A stretch of DNA of 64,000 nt from Erythroxylum novogranatense (Eukaryota > Streptophyta > Magnoliopsida > Malpighiales > Erythroxylaceae). The DNA lies in NCBI GenBank assembly GCA_029891385.1, contig CM057234.1:18772350-18836349 (forward strand), given 5' to 3'. A model generated the notes under the pieces. It was not told the origin of the DNA. It was given only the letters and a program-made list of their open reading frames with translations, and searched no databases. A program made the translations under genes and the position numbers. This document shows positions 23,268 to 35,014 of this stretch, piece after piece (the stretch's first letter is position 1; each line of letters begins with the position of its first letter).

Positions 23268-25459
23268 TGTAACGCCCCACATTAGGGGTTAGAATATTAA
23301 AGAAATTTAGTACGAATTATGAGTGTTATTTGCTTATTAACTTATTAACTATTGGCTTAAATTGTGCATAAGTATTTTGGCATGCATTCATGGTATTTTC
23401 CGGATTAATTGGTTTAATGAAACTTCGGAGTGATTTGGACAGTATTATTATAATTTTCATAATTTTTGTATACTTCAAACTTTTTTAGAAATTAATGGAG
23501 GATTAGTTTTGAGTTGCCAATTTATGTTGCGAGTCATTATTTTCTGACGAAATTTTGGTAAATTTTCGGAAGTCTTCTGGAACTTTTGAGTATTTGTTGG
23601 GTAATTGTTACAACTAAGATTCAAAACAATATTTTTGGTTATTTATTACTATTTGGATCTATTAGCTGTTTCTTACCTGTATCGCATCCAAACCTAGATT
23701 TAAATCGACCATTATCATTATTTCTTCACCGAATGCCTCCGTTACCCATCCATCAGTAGCGATAGCGAAGCTATTCACTCATCAACACCTGCTATTGGAG
23801 TTTTCGTTGGGAAGTTTTGACGGTTAGTTTATCATACGCGAGTTACATCTTTGTTTTTGTTTTTGTTTAGATTTATCATGTTTGAAGCTTATGATACTTC
23901 TGATAGGTTAGAATTGCTAAATAGGTTAGTTGTAAAGTGAAGAAGTAAAGGAAGGTGAAAAAAAAAGAGAAAAAAAAGGAAGTTTCAGAGTCGGAGGTTG
24001 AAGACGGTGAATAGTGCAGAATAGTGACTTGTGAGAATTAGTCGGTGAACAAAGTTGTCTTCTACACAAGAATGTGACGTATTTGTGAAATGAGTCATAG
24101 GTATTTTTTTCACCTAAAAAGATATAACGGCTAGGTAATAACAACTAGTTAACGGTAGAAAACGGCTAGTTTACAACAGTGGTCTATAAATAGATACCAC
24201 TCCTCCATCATTTACTTCATCCCTTACCTCACAAGTGATTCTTGACGAAAACCAAATTTCAAATGTTGTCCGCTATTTCATTTTTTTGTCTACTGCTTAT
24301 TATTATGTATCTTTGTTTCATTCTTAGTGTAGAGCTAAATGATTCAGCTCGCACTCTTTTTCTCTTCTTAACATGCCCTATGATCGTTATGTTGCTTATT
24401 GGCATAGCATTTGAGAATTAATGTAATTTGTACATTTTCAGATTTAATGAAGACTTGCTTTCATTTGAATACTTGCTGTATCGCTAATGTCCTGAAACTT
24501 CATGGATCATTTGGTACTATGAGTTGTTGATTAATCCCGAAAATTTGTCATGAACATGCATCATACTTAGTTATCATATAGTGATGACGCACAATAATAA
24601 TTTGTGTCCGTGTTCTCTATTATAGAGGAAAGACCACTGTCAGATATTGTCGGGACAATAAACACTAAGTGCGATTTAGGTAATGTCTGGTCGATAATTT
24701 CAAAGACAAAATATAGGTAGAAAATTTCGATGTAAGTACTTGAGGTAAGTAAATTTTGGTAATGATAAATTTTGTGAGTCAACCTAGATGATGTCTAGGA
24801 TTGATTTATCGGGAGTGCTATTTGCCCGCATGAATGACTGAAATGATCTTGTTCTGTTGTAAAACTGTTAAGTTCTAGTTGTGGGTAAATAGGCATGCCT
24901 AGAAGGGTCTGCAGCTGCTCCTGTTATTTGACACTTTGGTGTCTCCTGATATCGAGACATATGTCTCTCCTGCTGATACTAATTATGGTATCTCCTGTAT
25001 AAGTCCCGTTACCCACTTCTGTTCATGGATTTATAGTTTGATTTGTTATGTATTCTGATATCTGTTTGATTATTCTGATTCTGAAGGATCTCCTGTGTTC
25101 TGCCGTTCTGTTTAGCATTCTTTCTGTTTCCTGAAATCGGTTAATATAGATTAGTTATTACTCACTAAGTTATATGCTTAGCACGGTGGATTTGCCCCGT
25201 GTAGGTTCGAAGCTAAGAGATTAAGGATTGGGACAAGTCAACTGCAGTGGCCAAAAGCGTCTGAATTTTATGTTGTGCGAAAATGTATTTTGCTTGATTT
25301 GTTTGGGCCTGTAAATATTCTTCGGATTTGTTTATGAAATTATGAGATGTATTATATGTGTGTTTAGTTTTTCAAAATGCATGTGTGAAATGTGTTGAGT
25401 TGTTTGTCCTGTCTTGGGTGGCATCTATGTATCCTCACAGGGGGTATTTGGGTGTTACA
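23268..25459 (+). mobile_element. Solo LTR of a Tekay/Del-type chromovirus family
   Basis: 2192 bp from TGTAACGCCCCACATTAG to GGGTGTTACA, flanked by TATTA (23263-23267) and TATTG (25460-25464), a 5-bp duplication with one mismatch. It belongs to the same family as the LTR at 53364-55792 and the truncated LTR at 60469-61332. No internal region is present, so it is what remains after LTR-LTR recombination. It sits inside the copia RNase H and is therefore younger than the copia insertion. Confidence 0.92.
24185..24192 (+). promoter_or_regulatory. TATA box of the solo LTR
   Basis: TATAAATA in the context GGTCTATAAATAGATACC, conserved at the matching place in the LTR at 53364-55792 (54441-54448). 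It is the likely RNA polymerase II promoter of this LTR family. Confidence 0.6.
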
Positions 25460-25528
25460 TATTGATTGACAAGTTGCCTCATAGCATGTCACATACTCTG
25501 CCTCTATGGTAGAGGATGCTGTGAGTGT

Positions 25529-26773
25529 CTATTTGACACTTTTCCATGATACAGCTCCTTCAGCCATCATAAAGATGTAGCCTGAAGTGGACTCTTTATC
25601 ATCCACACATCCTGCATAATCAGCATCACTGAACTCAACTATATCAAGAGTGTCAGTTCGCCGATAAGTCAACATATAATCTTTGGTACCCTGAAGATAC
25701 CTCATGACTTTCTTATCCGCTTTCCAATGGCTAAGATCAGGGTCACTCAAGTATCTTCCCAAAATGCCTACAACAAAAGCAATATCAGGGCGTGTGCATA
25801 CTTGAGCATACATCAGACTGCCTACAAGTGACGCATAAGGAACGACCTTCATTTCATCTTTTTCTTTATCATTTTGTGGACATTAGGCCTTTGAGAATTT
25901 GTCACCTTTCACTATTAGTGCCTTTCCAGTAGAATAAGAGTGCATCTTGAATCTTTTCAAGATCTGATTAATGTAATTCTTTTGGGATAATCAAAGAATC
26001 CCATTAGCTCTATCTCGAAGAATCTGAATTTCAAGTACATAAGAGGCCTCACCAAGATCCTTTATATCAAAATTACTAAACAATAGTTGTTTTGTCTCAA
26101 ATAATAGACCAATATCATTAGAAGCAAGTAGGATGTCATCAACATACAGTACCGGAAAAATGAAATTGTTGCCATTGAACTTCATATATATACATTGATC
26201 AACTACATTCTCGTTAAAGCCTTTTGTAGTGACAATCATATCAAATTTGAGATACCACTGCCTTGATGCTTATTTTAACCCATAAATAGACTTCATAAGC
26301 TTGCAAACCATCTGCTCTTTACCAGTTATCTCGAAACCAACTATTTGGGTCATATAGACATCTTCATACAGATCTCTATTCAAGAAGGCGGTCCTCACAT
26401 TCATTTGATTGAGTTTCAAGTCAAAATGAGCAACTATAGCCATAATGATTCGTAATGAATCTTTTGTAGAAACTGGTGAGAAAGTTTCTTTGAAATCAAT
26501 CCCTTCTTTCTAGCTATAGCCTTTAGCTACAAGTTTGGCTTTATACCTTTCTACTTGTCCACTTAAGTTATGTTTGATTTTGTAAACCCATTTGCACCCA
26601 ATAGGTTTACAACCTTTGGGTAGTTCAACCAACTCCCAAACTCCATTTTGTGACATAGAACTCAACTCATCTTCCATTGCATTTATCCATAACACAGATT
26701 GAGGGCTGTTCATGGCTTTTTGAAAACTGACTGGTTCAGTATTTTCTCCCATATCAAACTCATGTTCTTGCAA
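25529..26773 (-). pseudogene. pol: Reverse transcriptase of the copia pol
   Basis: Reading down the reverse strand: 26773-26510 begins the RT (NGVWELVELPKGCKPIGCKW, VERYKAKLVAKGYS). 26239-25991 carries the catalytic box LYVDDILLASND. 25852-25529 is the RT end and connection (YASLVGSLMYAQVCTRPDIA, GRYLSDP, YTSGYIF-like SGYIFM, AVSWKSVK). Frame breaks and stops separate the pieces. This matches the PF07727-type copia RT. Confidence 0.9.
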
Positions 26774-26924
26774 ATAGACAATATAGTCATCAGGAATGAT
26801 AGTTCTATGTGTTCTTTGTGATCTCCTGACAACAACTTCATCATCTCAATTATCAATAACTTCATCTTGTGCTTAATTTTGAGGTTCATCATGAGCTTCT
26901 ACTGGAATATGTTCAATCACAGGG

Positions 26925-28385
26925 TCAATAGTAGGAGTTGAAGTAATAGATAGCTCTTGACCCTTGACTTGAATCAAATTCATCTTCAAAATAGATAGCT
27001 CTATCTGATTCTATAATTCTGGTTGTGTGAGATGGACAATAAAATCTAAAACCTCTTGATTCGATGGTGTAGCCTACAAAGTAGCCACTAATAGTTTTCG
27101 GATCAAGCTTCTTAGATTGCAGATTATAGGGCCTCACTTTTGCTTTGTATCCCCAAACATTAAAATGGCTCAAGCTTAGTTTCTTACTTGACCATAACTC
27201 ATATAGAGTCTTTGGAACTGATTTGCTAGGTACTTGATTCAAGATATAAGCTGTTGTCTTCAACGCCTCATCCCACAAAAATTCAGGCAAAATAGAATTA
27301 ATCAACATACACCGCAACATATCAAGAAGTGTGCAATTTCTTCTTTCAGCGATTCCATTCTGTTGAGATGTCCCTGGCATTGTATACTTTGCTTCAATAC
27401 CACATTCTTGCAAGTATCTAGCAAAAGGCCCTGGATTCCTTCCACTCTCATCATAACAAACATAATACTCTCCACCTCTATCAGAATTAACTACCTTGAT
27501 TTTCTTCCCCTTTTGAAGCTCAACATTCGTCTTGAAAATCTTAAATGCTTCCAAAGATTTATATTTTTCACGAATGAGCTCCACATGACCATACCTGAAA
27601 AAATCATCAATAAAAGTGATGAAGTATTTATAACCACCCATAGTAGGTGGAATAAATGGTCCACATATATCAGTATGAATCAACTCTAACAATTCTGAAC
27701 TCCTGTCTGTTTTGCTTTTTCTAATCTTGGTAGTCAACTTCCCTTTAATACAATCAACACAGGCAGTGAAATCTGAAAAATCAAGATCTTGTAGTACACC
27801 ATCCTTTACTAACCTCTCAATTCTGTCTTTAGAAATATGGCTTAAATGTTTATGCCATAACATAAAAAATCTCAAATCCAACCTCATACGTTTGGAATCA
27901 ACAACAGTATTAAGAGAAGAGGAAGAAGCAACAGTAACACAATCATTCAACTCAAGTTTGTATAAACTTTCACATAAAATTCCATTTCCCACCAAAAGAG
28001 AGTCACGATACAAAGTCAATTTTCCAGTTCCAAAAAGAAGACTATAACCTAGTCTATCCAAAATAGATACATAAATCAATTTCCTTCTAATAGAGGGTAA
28101 ATAAGCGACATCATGTAACATCAAAAGATGCCCTGTATTTAACTGTAGTTCAACTGTCCCAAAAAATTCAACTTTGACTTTGGTATCGTCTCCTATGTAT
28201 ACATGTTGCTTAGATCTAGTTGGCCTTCTTCGACTTGTCAATTTCTGTAAGGAATTCGTAACATAAATTATTGCTCCAATATCTAACCACCAAGTATTTA
28301 AAGGTACGTCAATAACATTTGACTCTAAACAAAACATCACAAGACATTTACCTTTCTTCTCTAAATGAGTTTTGAGTTTTAGCAA
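26925..28385 (-). pseudogene. pol: GAG-pre-integrase and integrase of the copia pol
   Basis: A 486-codon open stretch. It starts within the protease region, with [14 protein letters not shown] in place of the canonical D-[ST]-G-[AC] motif, so the protease active site reads D-I-G-A. The GAG-pre-integrase module follows ([29 protein letters not shown]). The integrase core has [17 protein letters not shown] and [13 protein letters not shown] (D, D and E present), then [17 protein letters not shown]. The copy is still long and open, but gag and RT around it are broken. Confidence 0.9.
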
Positions 28386-29115
28386 TCAGCTTTCTTATGC
28401 CCAAAACTCTGACAAAAGTTGCACTTCCCTTTAAAAAACTTGTTCTTCTGACTAACAAAATATGTACCCGCTTGTTCACTTCCTTTAGCACCGACAACTT
28501 TCTTCTTGACAAGCTTCTGATCACCTGAGCTATTAGGAGTGAACTTTCTCTTTTGATAATTGCTATGGTTTGTCATCATGGAGATGCTTCTTGCCCTTCC
28601 CTTTTTCATATCATCCTCTTCCTTGGCAAGAATAGCAGTCATATCCTCAACAATCCATTGCTCTTTCTGAGCATTATAACTCGATCTAATTGAATCAAAT
28701 TTAGAGGGAAGAGTCCCCATCACAAACCATATCATGTAGTCCTAACCAAGGTTATATCCATAGCCTTAAGCTTATGGTAGCAACCTATGAGCTTGTCGAT
28801 GTGGGTCCTAATATCACTTGCACCATCATAAATGGTGTGATGAAGCATGTTTAAGTATAAATTCCTCTCATTCTTTGAGAACTTCATGTACTTCTTCTTA
28901 ATAGCAGCAAGAAAATCCTTTGCATTGTCGGCCTCGGGAATACTATCACGAATGGATTCATCCATGTGATATCTCATAATCATCAAATAGCATCGATTAG
29001 AGTACTCCCACTCCTCATAAGATTTTCTTTCCTTCTCAGTAGCATCATCAGCAGGTTTTTGTGGTGGATCAATTCTCAAGGCCAAGTCCATTCGCATGAT
29101 GGTCAAATTCATCAT
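28379..29115 (-). pseudogene. gag: gag of the copia element
   Basis: Two frames, 29115-28732 and 28735-28379, overlap by a few bases with a frame change. The first is the UBN2-type capsid (YEEWEYSNRCYLMIMRYHMD, FLAAIKKKYMKFSKNE, THIDKLIGCYHKLKAMD). The second ends with the CCHC zinc knuckle [14 protein letters not shown] near the junction with pol. The real start codon is probably at or just before 29115 and cannot be fixed exactly. Confidence 0.85.
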
Positions 29116-29866
29116 GAGAGATTCAATCCACTGCTTGTGGTTCGTTCAATTCAACGTTAGGATAGCAGAGACTCTCGGATTGTTCAAAGCTGAATGAGAA
29201 CCAAAAGCAATAACTATGATAAGCATGTTAAAACATAATCATGCAATTCGTGCTCTTTTTCTCAAAATTAATTATATCATTCCTGCTAGAGTTCCTTAAA
29301 TAAATATAGAACTCTTTCACAGGTAATAACAATTTATTAAAATATCACAACCAAATCATCAATATACTATCGAAACGATAGAAAATTGTGCAGTTCATAA
29401 TATTTTAATAAAACTTTTTCACCATATTAAGCATCCTACTAAGCAGTAATTATTGACAGGATAATTAATTATCCGTATGGATTTTAACGTTATTTTAGAG
29501 GAAAATACAAAATTTAAATATACATTAATATTTAAAATTTCTCATCATAAATAGTTTCACATGCTCAATTTTACAACGGTAAAAATAAGCATTAACTATT
29601 GTTAACAAAAACATGTTTATGCCATAATAAGATTAACACAATTAGAATTATCAAATACAATTACTAATTAATCTTATGCACAAACATATCGAAAAAATTA
29701 AAAATACAACTTGGAGCAAAAAAAAGAAAAAAAAAGACTAGAAATGAGTCTGCACGAGTCCCCACATGGGTGAAGAAATTTTTTAAAATAAATAAATAAA
29801 AATAAAATAAAATAAAATAAAAATTAAAAGATTCGGGTCGAGCACGCGGGCTACTCGCGCACAGTA
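29116..29866 (-). other. Leader region of the copia element (part next to gag)
   Basis: A very AT-rich stretch, with A-rich tracts at about 29695-29740 and (AAATAA)-like repeats at 29785-29825. No coding sequence is seen. It is continuous with 31317-31748 on the other side of the CACTA insertion. Confidence 0.5.
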
Positions 29867-31316
29867 CATTACAAGAAAAATATAGATTAGCAACGAAAAT
29901 TTAGCAACGAAAAAATTTTCGTCGAAAATTAGTGACGGAAATCATATTTTCGTCGCTAAAATTGAGTGATTTAACGACGGTACTAATACTTATTGCTAAA
30001 TTTGGAGAGAATTCGTCGCGACAAAATTTGCAACAGACGTTAGCGACGGAACAATATGGTCGTCGATAATCACTATAATTTAGCGACGAAAAATTATCGA
30101 CGAAAAATATATCGTTGAAAATTAGCGATGGAAAGCATATTTTCGTCGTTAAAATTGAGTAATTTAACAACGATACTAATACTTGTCGCTAAATTTGGAG
30201 GAAATTCGTCGCGGCAAAATTAACGACAGAAGTTAGCGACGGAACATATACTGTCGCTAAAAATGGAGGAAATTTTTGGCTGAATAAAAAATTTTGAGTT
30301 TACCTACGAAAAATTTCGTAGGTAAATTCCGTTGATAAATGGATTTAGCGACGGAAATTTTCATTTTGTCGGTAAAAAGGCGAGAATTATTGGCAGTATA
30401 ATTTTTTTTTTAGTTTATCTACGGAAATTTCTGTCGGTAATTCCGTCAGTAAATTCTTCTTAAATCTAAATTCACCTGACATCTCCCTCCTACTTGTGTC
30501 TTCTTCTTCCTTTCTTCTTCTTCCTTCTTCCTACATCTTCTCTTCGGTTTTCTTTGAGCCCATTTCTTTGTTGTAGATTCTTTTTCTACTCGACGGCGTT
30601 GTCTTCTTCAGCTATTATCATCGTGTCCTTCGGTAAAGGTGTTTTTGCAACTACGTACTATCATGTATTTTTTCATATATTAGATGAAAGCTAATTTGGG
30701 TATTTATTGCTTTCGTTTACTTGTGTATTTTATTATTGGAAAACAACTTTAAGGTATAAATGTTAGTGATAGAAGGGACAAGACGTGATTTTAGTTGTGA
30801 TGTTGAGATCAATTTCTGATGCATGTAAGGTGTTTGATGAAATGTCTGTTATTTAAAAAAATAATTTCAGTTCTTTATTTTCAGTTCTGTTTTAGTATGA
30901 ATTTTAATATTTTAATTTTTTACTTAAATTAATGAAGTTCTCTCCATGGTGGCTTCTAGAGAAACTAAACACTTTACAGATAAATTTTAAAAAATAGTTT
31001 TCAACAAATTTATTGACGGAAAAAATTTTGTCACTAATTAGCGACGGAATTACAAAATTCGTTGATAATTTTCTGACAGAAGAATTTATTGACTGAACAA
31101 AATAACCGTCGGTAAATTTACTGATGAAAATTTTTACCGTCGTAAATTCTGTCAATAAATTTACCAACAAAAAAGTTTCGTCGTTAAATTTAACTACGAC
31201 CATATCTCTGACGCTTTTTTCTGTCAATAAATTTCGTCGCTAAATAAGCTTACCGACAGAATATGTATAAATTCCATCGGTAAATTTCGTCGCTACACTT
31301 TATTTTTCTTATAGTG
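29867..31316. mobile_element. Non-autonomous CACTA (En/Spm-type) transposon
   Basis: 1450 bp. The left end reads CATTACAAGAAAAATATAG. The right end, on the reverse strand, reads CACTATAAGAAAAATAAAG. Both correspond to the CACTACAAGAAAA terminal motif (the left end has one change in CACTA). The 3-bp target-site duplication GTA is at 29864-29866 and 31317-31319. Both subterminal regions are packed with TTAGCGACGGAA-type words in both orientations, as expected for transposase-binding sites. The middle (about 30480-30900) is a pyrimidine-rich leader-like piece without transposase coding. It is inserted in the copia leader. Confidence 0.88.
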
Positions 31317-31748
31317 GTAGCTGGCGGGATGACGCCGTATGCATCGTCTCTATCAATCAATTGGGACGATGGGTCGACCTGCGGACCCGCGGGTCCGACC
31401 CGCCTAGAACTCCCTCTCTCAACTTCCATTTTCGACAATTTTTGAGGTGTTTTTTTTTCATTTTTCACGCTCTATGAATTTTCCATATCCATTTTAGCCA
31501 AAAGTGCTCCAAAATTTGAAAACATCAAACCCATTTCAGCCATGGCAGAAAACACGAAAATTTTCAAAAATCTCATCCAAAAAACGGTGGTTCTTTGTCC
31601 AAAACAGAGATGAAACGCAACAACAACAACCAACAATCTTTTCTGAACCAATAACTCATCATTTCGAAGTTGTTTAGACGAAAAAAATTTGAACCAAAAA
31701 TGTTTTGAACAATCGAAAAAAAATCGAGTCCTAAAATCAAATGACCTA
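31317..31748 (-). other. Leader region of the copia element next to the primer site
   Basis: No convincing ORF. 31320-31410 is unusually GC-rich (GGCGGGATGACGCCG, GACCTGCGGACCCGCGGGTC) compared with the AT-rich rest of the leader. Confidence 0.5.
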
Positions 31749-31760
31749 GCTCTGATACCA
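31749..31760 (-). other. Primer binding site of the copia element
   Basis: TGGTATCAGAGC on the reverse strand, complementary to the 3' part of initiator Met-tRNA as in most plant copia elements. It is separated from the 5' LTR by two bases. Confidence 0.9.
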
Positions 31761-31762
31761 AT

Positions 31763-32248
31763 TGCTATAATAAATGTAGTAATTAACTACATTCAACAAC
31801 TAAGATCACATTCTATTTAGAGCATAACAAGACAATGAAATCATACTTCCAACACGTGGTATGTAGTCTTGAACACTCTCAATTCTTCAACCAAAACCTA
31901 TCAAGGAAAAACCAAAACCTTGTGCAAGAGAGTGTGATGGTAGAAGACCCAACCTTATCTTTTACACACCCACACATATTATATGTGCAACAATCTCACC
32001 TTATGTCATATATTATGACATGTTCTACCCTAAGGGGTAGAATAAGCTAATTGTGCATTTTAATGGATGATGTGAACTATAGTTTAATGGGTCAACATAT
32101 AGTTATTAGGATACTACCATGTCCCTCAAATGTAATTAGTAAATTAATCATCCCATTATAGTTATTAAATATATATTAAGCAATTCGATTGTAGTTAGAC
32201 AAATGGAATTAATGTTGTAATGATATTAGTCTACGTATATTTCTAACA
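31763..32248 (-). repeat. 5' LTR of the copia element (right end)
   Basis: 486 bp with TG...CA ends, direct repeat of 22120-22595, followed by the target-site duplication CTTTG and then the remainder of WAT1 pseudogene exon 1. Confidence 0.92.
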
Positions 32249-33327
32249 CTTTGTCCTTTGTACTTCTTCTTTGACAAGTGAGCTCTCGCTCTTCTTTTGA
32301 TTTCTATATTCTAACTTTTTTGGACTGATCTTTAAATAAAGTTTCACATACAATTGTTATAACATATTTTGTGTTATTAAGGAGACCAGAGCTTCCTTCA
32401 CTAAACTTCCCCGTCATTTTTGGATCTGCCTTCTCGAATTTACCGGATACAAAACTTCATAAACATCATAGTCATGAATATCTGAAGTTTTGTAGTAATT
32501 CCCTTGAAGTTCTGTGATCAAAAGGCTATAAGATATGGATAAAGTTTTGATTTTTCTTTTTTGTTTGGACAGGGCTTCGAATAGATTGTTATAGCTTTTG
32601 GGAATCAAATACAGTTCTCCAACTCTTCCCAGCTATGAACAATCTCGTACCAACTTTTACCTTTATACTAGTGGTCATTTTTAGGTCTTCTCCTTCTTCT
32701 AACTGTTAATTTCCTGTGTCCACTTCTGAGTTACTTTTTTTAAAAAATACTTCGGAGCCTTCATAAAGATGAAAAATTAACTTTGCCTTAATGTTAACAT
32801 AAATATTTAGTACATTAAGGTCAAAAATTAACTTGCCTTAACTTTACCTTATAAAATGGTCAAACTAATTGTTTTTACATTAGATATTCAAGAATTCATG
32901 CTATAAACTTTAGCATAAGCTCTAGCATCTCATGGAATCTGAGGCAGAACTCAAGCAACAGAGAATGCATGCAGGAGATTGTGAAGCATAGAATCAATGA
33001 TGAGAAAAGTACCAACATTTAATTCGTGGCACTCTCTTGATCCCCTATATAAACACAATCGTGGCTCAATATAATCCAATATGTTTATGTATGAAACTTC
33101 TAGTAGCCCTACAATGACACAAATTTCAAACTCTTTTGTTTTTTTGTGTAATGACCTCAATAATTATTGAGATCCTAGGGATAAGAAGTTTCAGTACTCA
33201 GGGCCCATGTCATTGAAACTTTACTGTCAATATTAGGTGCCTTATTTGCGGTTCGTCACAAGGGCCATGAGGTTCTATCCATTGCAATTCCAAAATAACC
33301 CGTTTGGCTTCAGTTGCCTCTCAACTC

Positions 33328-35014
33328 TTTTGGTTTTAAAAGAAATTACAGTTGCAAAAAACAAAACGAAAGAAATAAGAATTCTGTATATTTTTAAAGA
33401 AACAGATGATAAATACTTTTTTACTCCAATGCACTATCAATACATGTTAGGATGCTAATTTATAAGCTTACAAATAACTAACTAAATCCATAAAGTTACG
33501 CTACTAACAAATATTTTTGTTAACTAAAAACACTGAACATATCCAAATAACTAGCTAACTAATCAACTGATTTGAGAGTTTGTTGTAATATTTTTCTTCA
33601 ACAGATTTGAAATCATATCTCTTGCAACATTTTTTGAATCATATCTCCAACTCTCTCCTATGATTCAAAATCACATACTTCTTGTACCTAATGATGTGCT
33701 TTCCATCACCCTTCAATGGTCGGAGCACTTCTCTCCAAAGAGCTTCTTCTTGATGCACTTTTCACCACTATTAAAACAAATTTTCTTCTTCCTTAGCAAT
33801 CTGTATCAAATTGATACTTTCTTTAGTCTTATTTTTGCAAGTCCTTTGTATATACCTGAATTTCTTACATTTGAAACACTGAAGTTTTCTCTTGTACTAA
33901 CAATTGTCTTCATGATGACCAAGGCTCTTCCAAATACCACATTGAGATTGAGCTTTTCCTTTTGAAGTTGAGGCCTTTGCTAGACAAGTCTCCTCAACTA
34001 TCTTTTGAGTTACTTTTTTTCTCAACATTCTTCTTTGCTCCAGAGCATGCAGGGCATTGATTAATTCAGGTAAGGTATTTTAACTGATATCTCTTGAATT
34101 CTCTAGAGATGCAATTTTTGTATTAAATCTTTCGAGCAAGCTTGCAAGATGATCCTGCTATCAAGTAGCTCTTCTCTATCAGTTTAATTTTATTTACCAC
34201 CATCATTATTAGCCTGTCAAAAAACTCTTATAGAGAGTCTCCTTCTCTTCTATCCTTATAATCTCAACATCTCTTTTAATATTTAACGCTTGCATCCACC
34301 TTGTTCTATTGTTTCTATGATAGAGTTCTTTCAATGTGTCTAAGCTTCCTTAGCAATTTCACAGCCGATAATTCTTAGAAAAATTGATTAAAAGACAACC
34401 TCGTGAATTTGAGATAAGGCTCTTGGAGTTTTGGCTTCTTCATCTTCATGAGCCCTAATTTGATTGAATGTTAGGTTATTTTCTAGAGGTGATATTTGCC
34501 TTTCACCTTTGACTCACTGCCACAAGTCAATACCTCTAAAGTGAGTTTTCATTTTGATTGTCCAAATTTTATAACTCTCGCCATTAAAAATTAGAGGTGA
34601 AAGAGTTGATGTATTGTTGGACACCATGTTGCTGTTGTCTCTCGAACACTCATAAGCCGCTTAAGATCATCAGAAGCTCTGATACTAAATGTTAGTTTTA
34701 AAAGAAATTACTACTGCAAAAAAAATAAATAAGAATTTCGCATATTTTTAAAGAAACAAAGAACATATGTTCTTTTACTCCAATGCATTATCAATACATG
34801 TTAGGATGCTAATTTATAGGCTAACAAATAACTAACTAAATCTCGAAAGTTATGCTATTCACATATATTCTTGCTAACTAAAAACAATACAAATCTCTTA
34901 TTAACTACCTAATTATTTGAAAGTTTGTTGCAGTATTTTGCTCCAACAAATTTGGAATTATATCTCCTGCAGTAGTTTTTGAATCATATCTCCAACAAAA
35001 TCATATCTCCAACA
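33328..35014 (-). mobile_element. Small non-autonomous copia-type element carrying only gag (TR-GAG-like)
   Basis: Direct repeats 33328-33652 and 34690-35014 (about 325 bp) flank about 1 kb. Flanking pentamers are AACTC (33323-33327) and AGCTC (35015-35019), a duplication with one mismatch. On the reverse strand the internal part begins with a TAGTATCAGAGC primer site directly beside the right LTR. It then encodes a UBN2-type gag start (SNNTSTLSPLIFNGESYKIW, IKMKTHFRGIDLW) followed by degenerate gag. No protease, integrase or RT is present. Size and content fit the terminal-repeat-with-GAG class. It interrupts exon 4 of the WAT1 pseudogene. Confidence 0.85.

Larger units (their letters stand above)
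22972..25528 (-). pseudogene. pol: RNase H of the copia pol, split by a solo LTR
   Basis: The right part (25460-25528) encodes LTASSTIEAEYV-like sequence. The left part (23267-22972) continues with WLRNFISALGIV, CDNSTAVAFSKN, SKHIDIKYYFVKEKV and ADPLTKGLP. Without 23268-25459 the two parts join into the usual copia RNase H (SWKSVKQ...EAEYVA...WLRNF). The insertion therefore lies in the middle of the domain, and the short duplication TATTA/TATTG surrounds it. Confidence 0.88.
22120..32248 (-). mobile_element. Ty1/copia LTR retrotransposon inserted in exon 1 of the WAT1 pseudogene
   Basis: LTRs at 22120-22595 and 31763-32248 are direct repeats with TG...CA ends (the inner end of the left LTR has mutated to TA). 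The 5-bp target-site duplication CTTTG is at 22115-22119 and 32249-32253. On the reverse strand the order is 5' LTR, Met-tRNA-type PBS, long leader, gag, protease/integrase, RT, RNase H, polypurine tract, 3' LTR. Integrase before RT is the copia order. It carries two later insertions, a solo LTR inside RNase H and a CACTA element in the leader. Reading frames hold several stops, so it is inactive. Confidence 0.95.

Noticed and set aside
25529..28735. Plus-strand ORFs 27234-27689 and 27712-28047
   Set aside because: Shadows of the reverse-strand copia integrase; no independent signal.
29901..31227. ORFs 29901-30170, 30494-30694 and 30904-31227 as genes
   Set aside because: They lie in the subterminal repeats and leader-like core of the CACTA element and have no domain; repeats keep the frames open.
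31749..31760. GGTATCAGAGC-type words (31749, 51437, 55798) as tRNA gene pieces
   Set aside because: Each sits directly beside an LTR end and is a primer binding site. No cloverleaf or rest of a tRNA is present.
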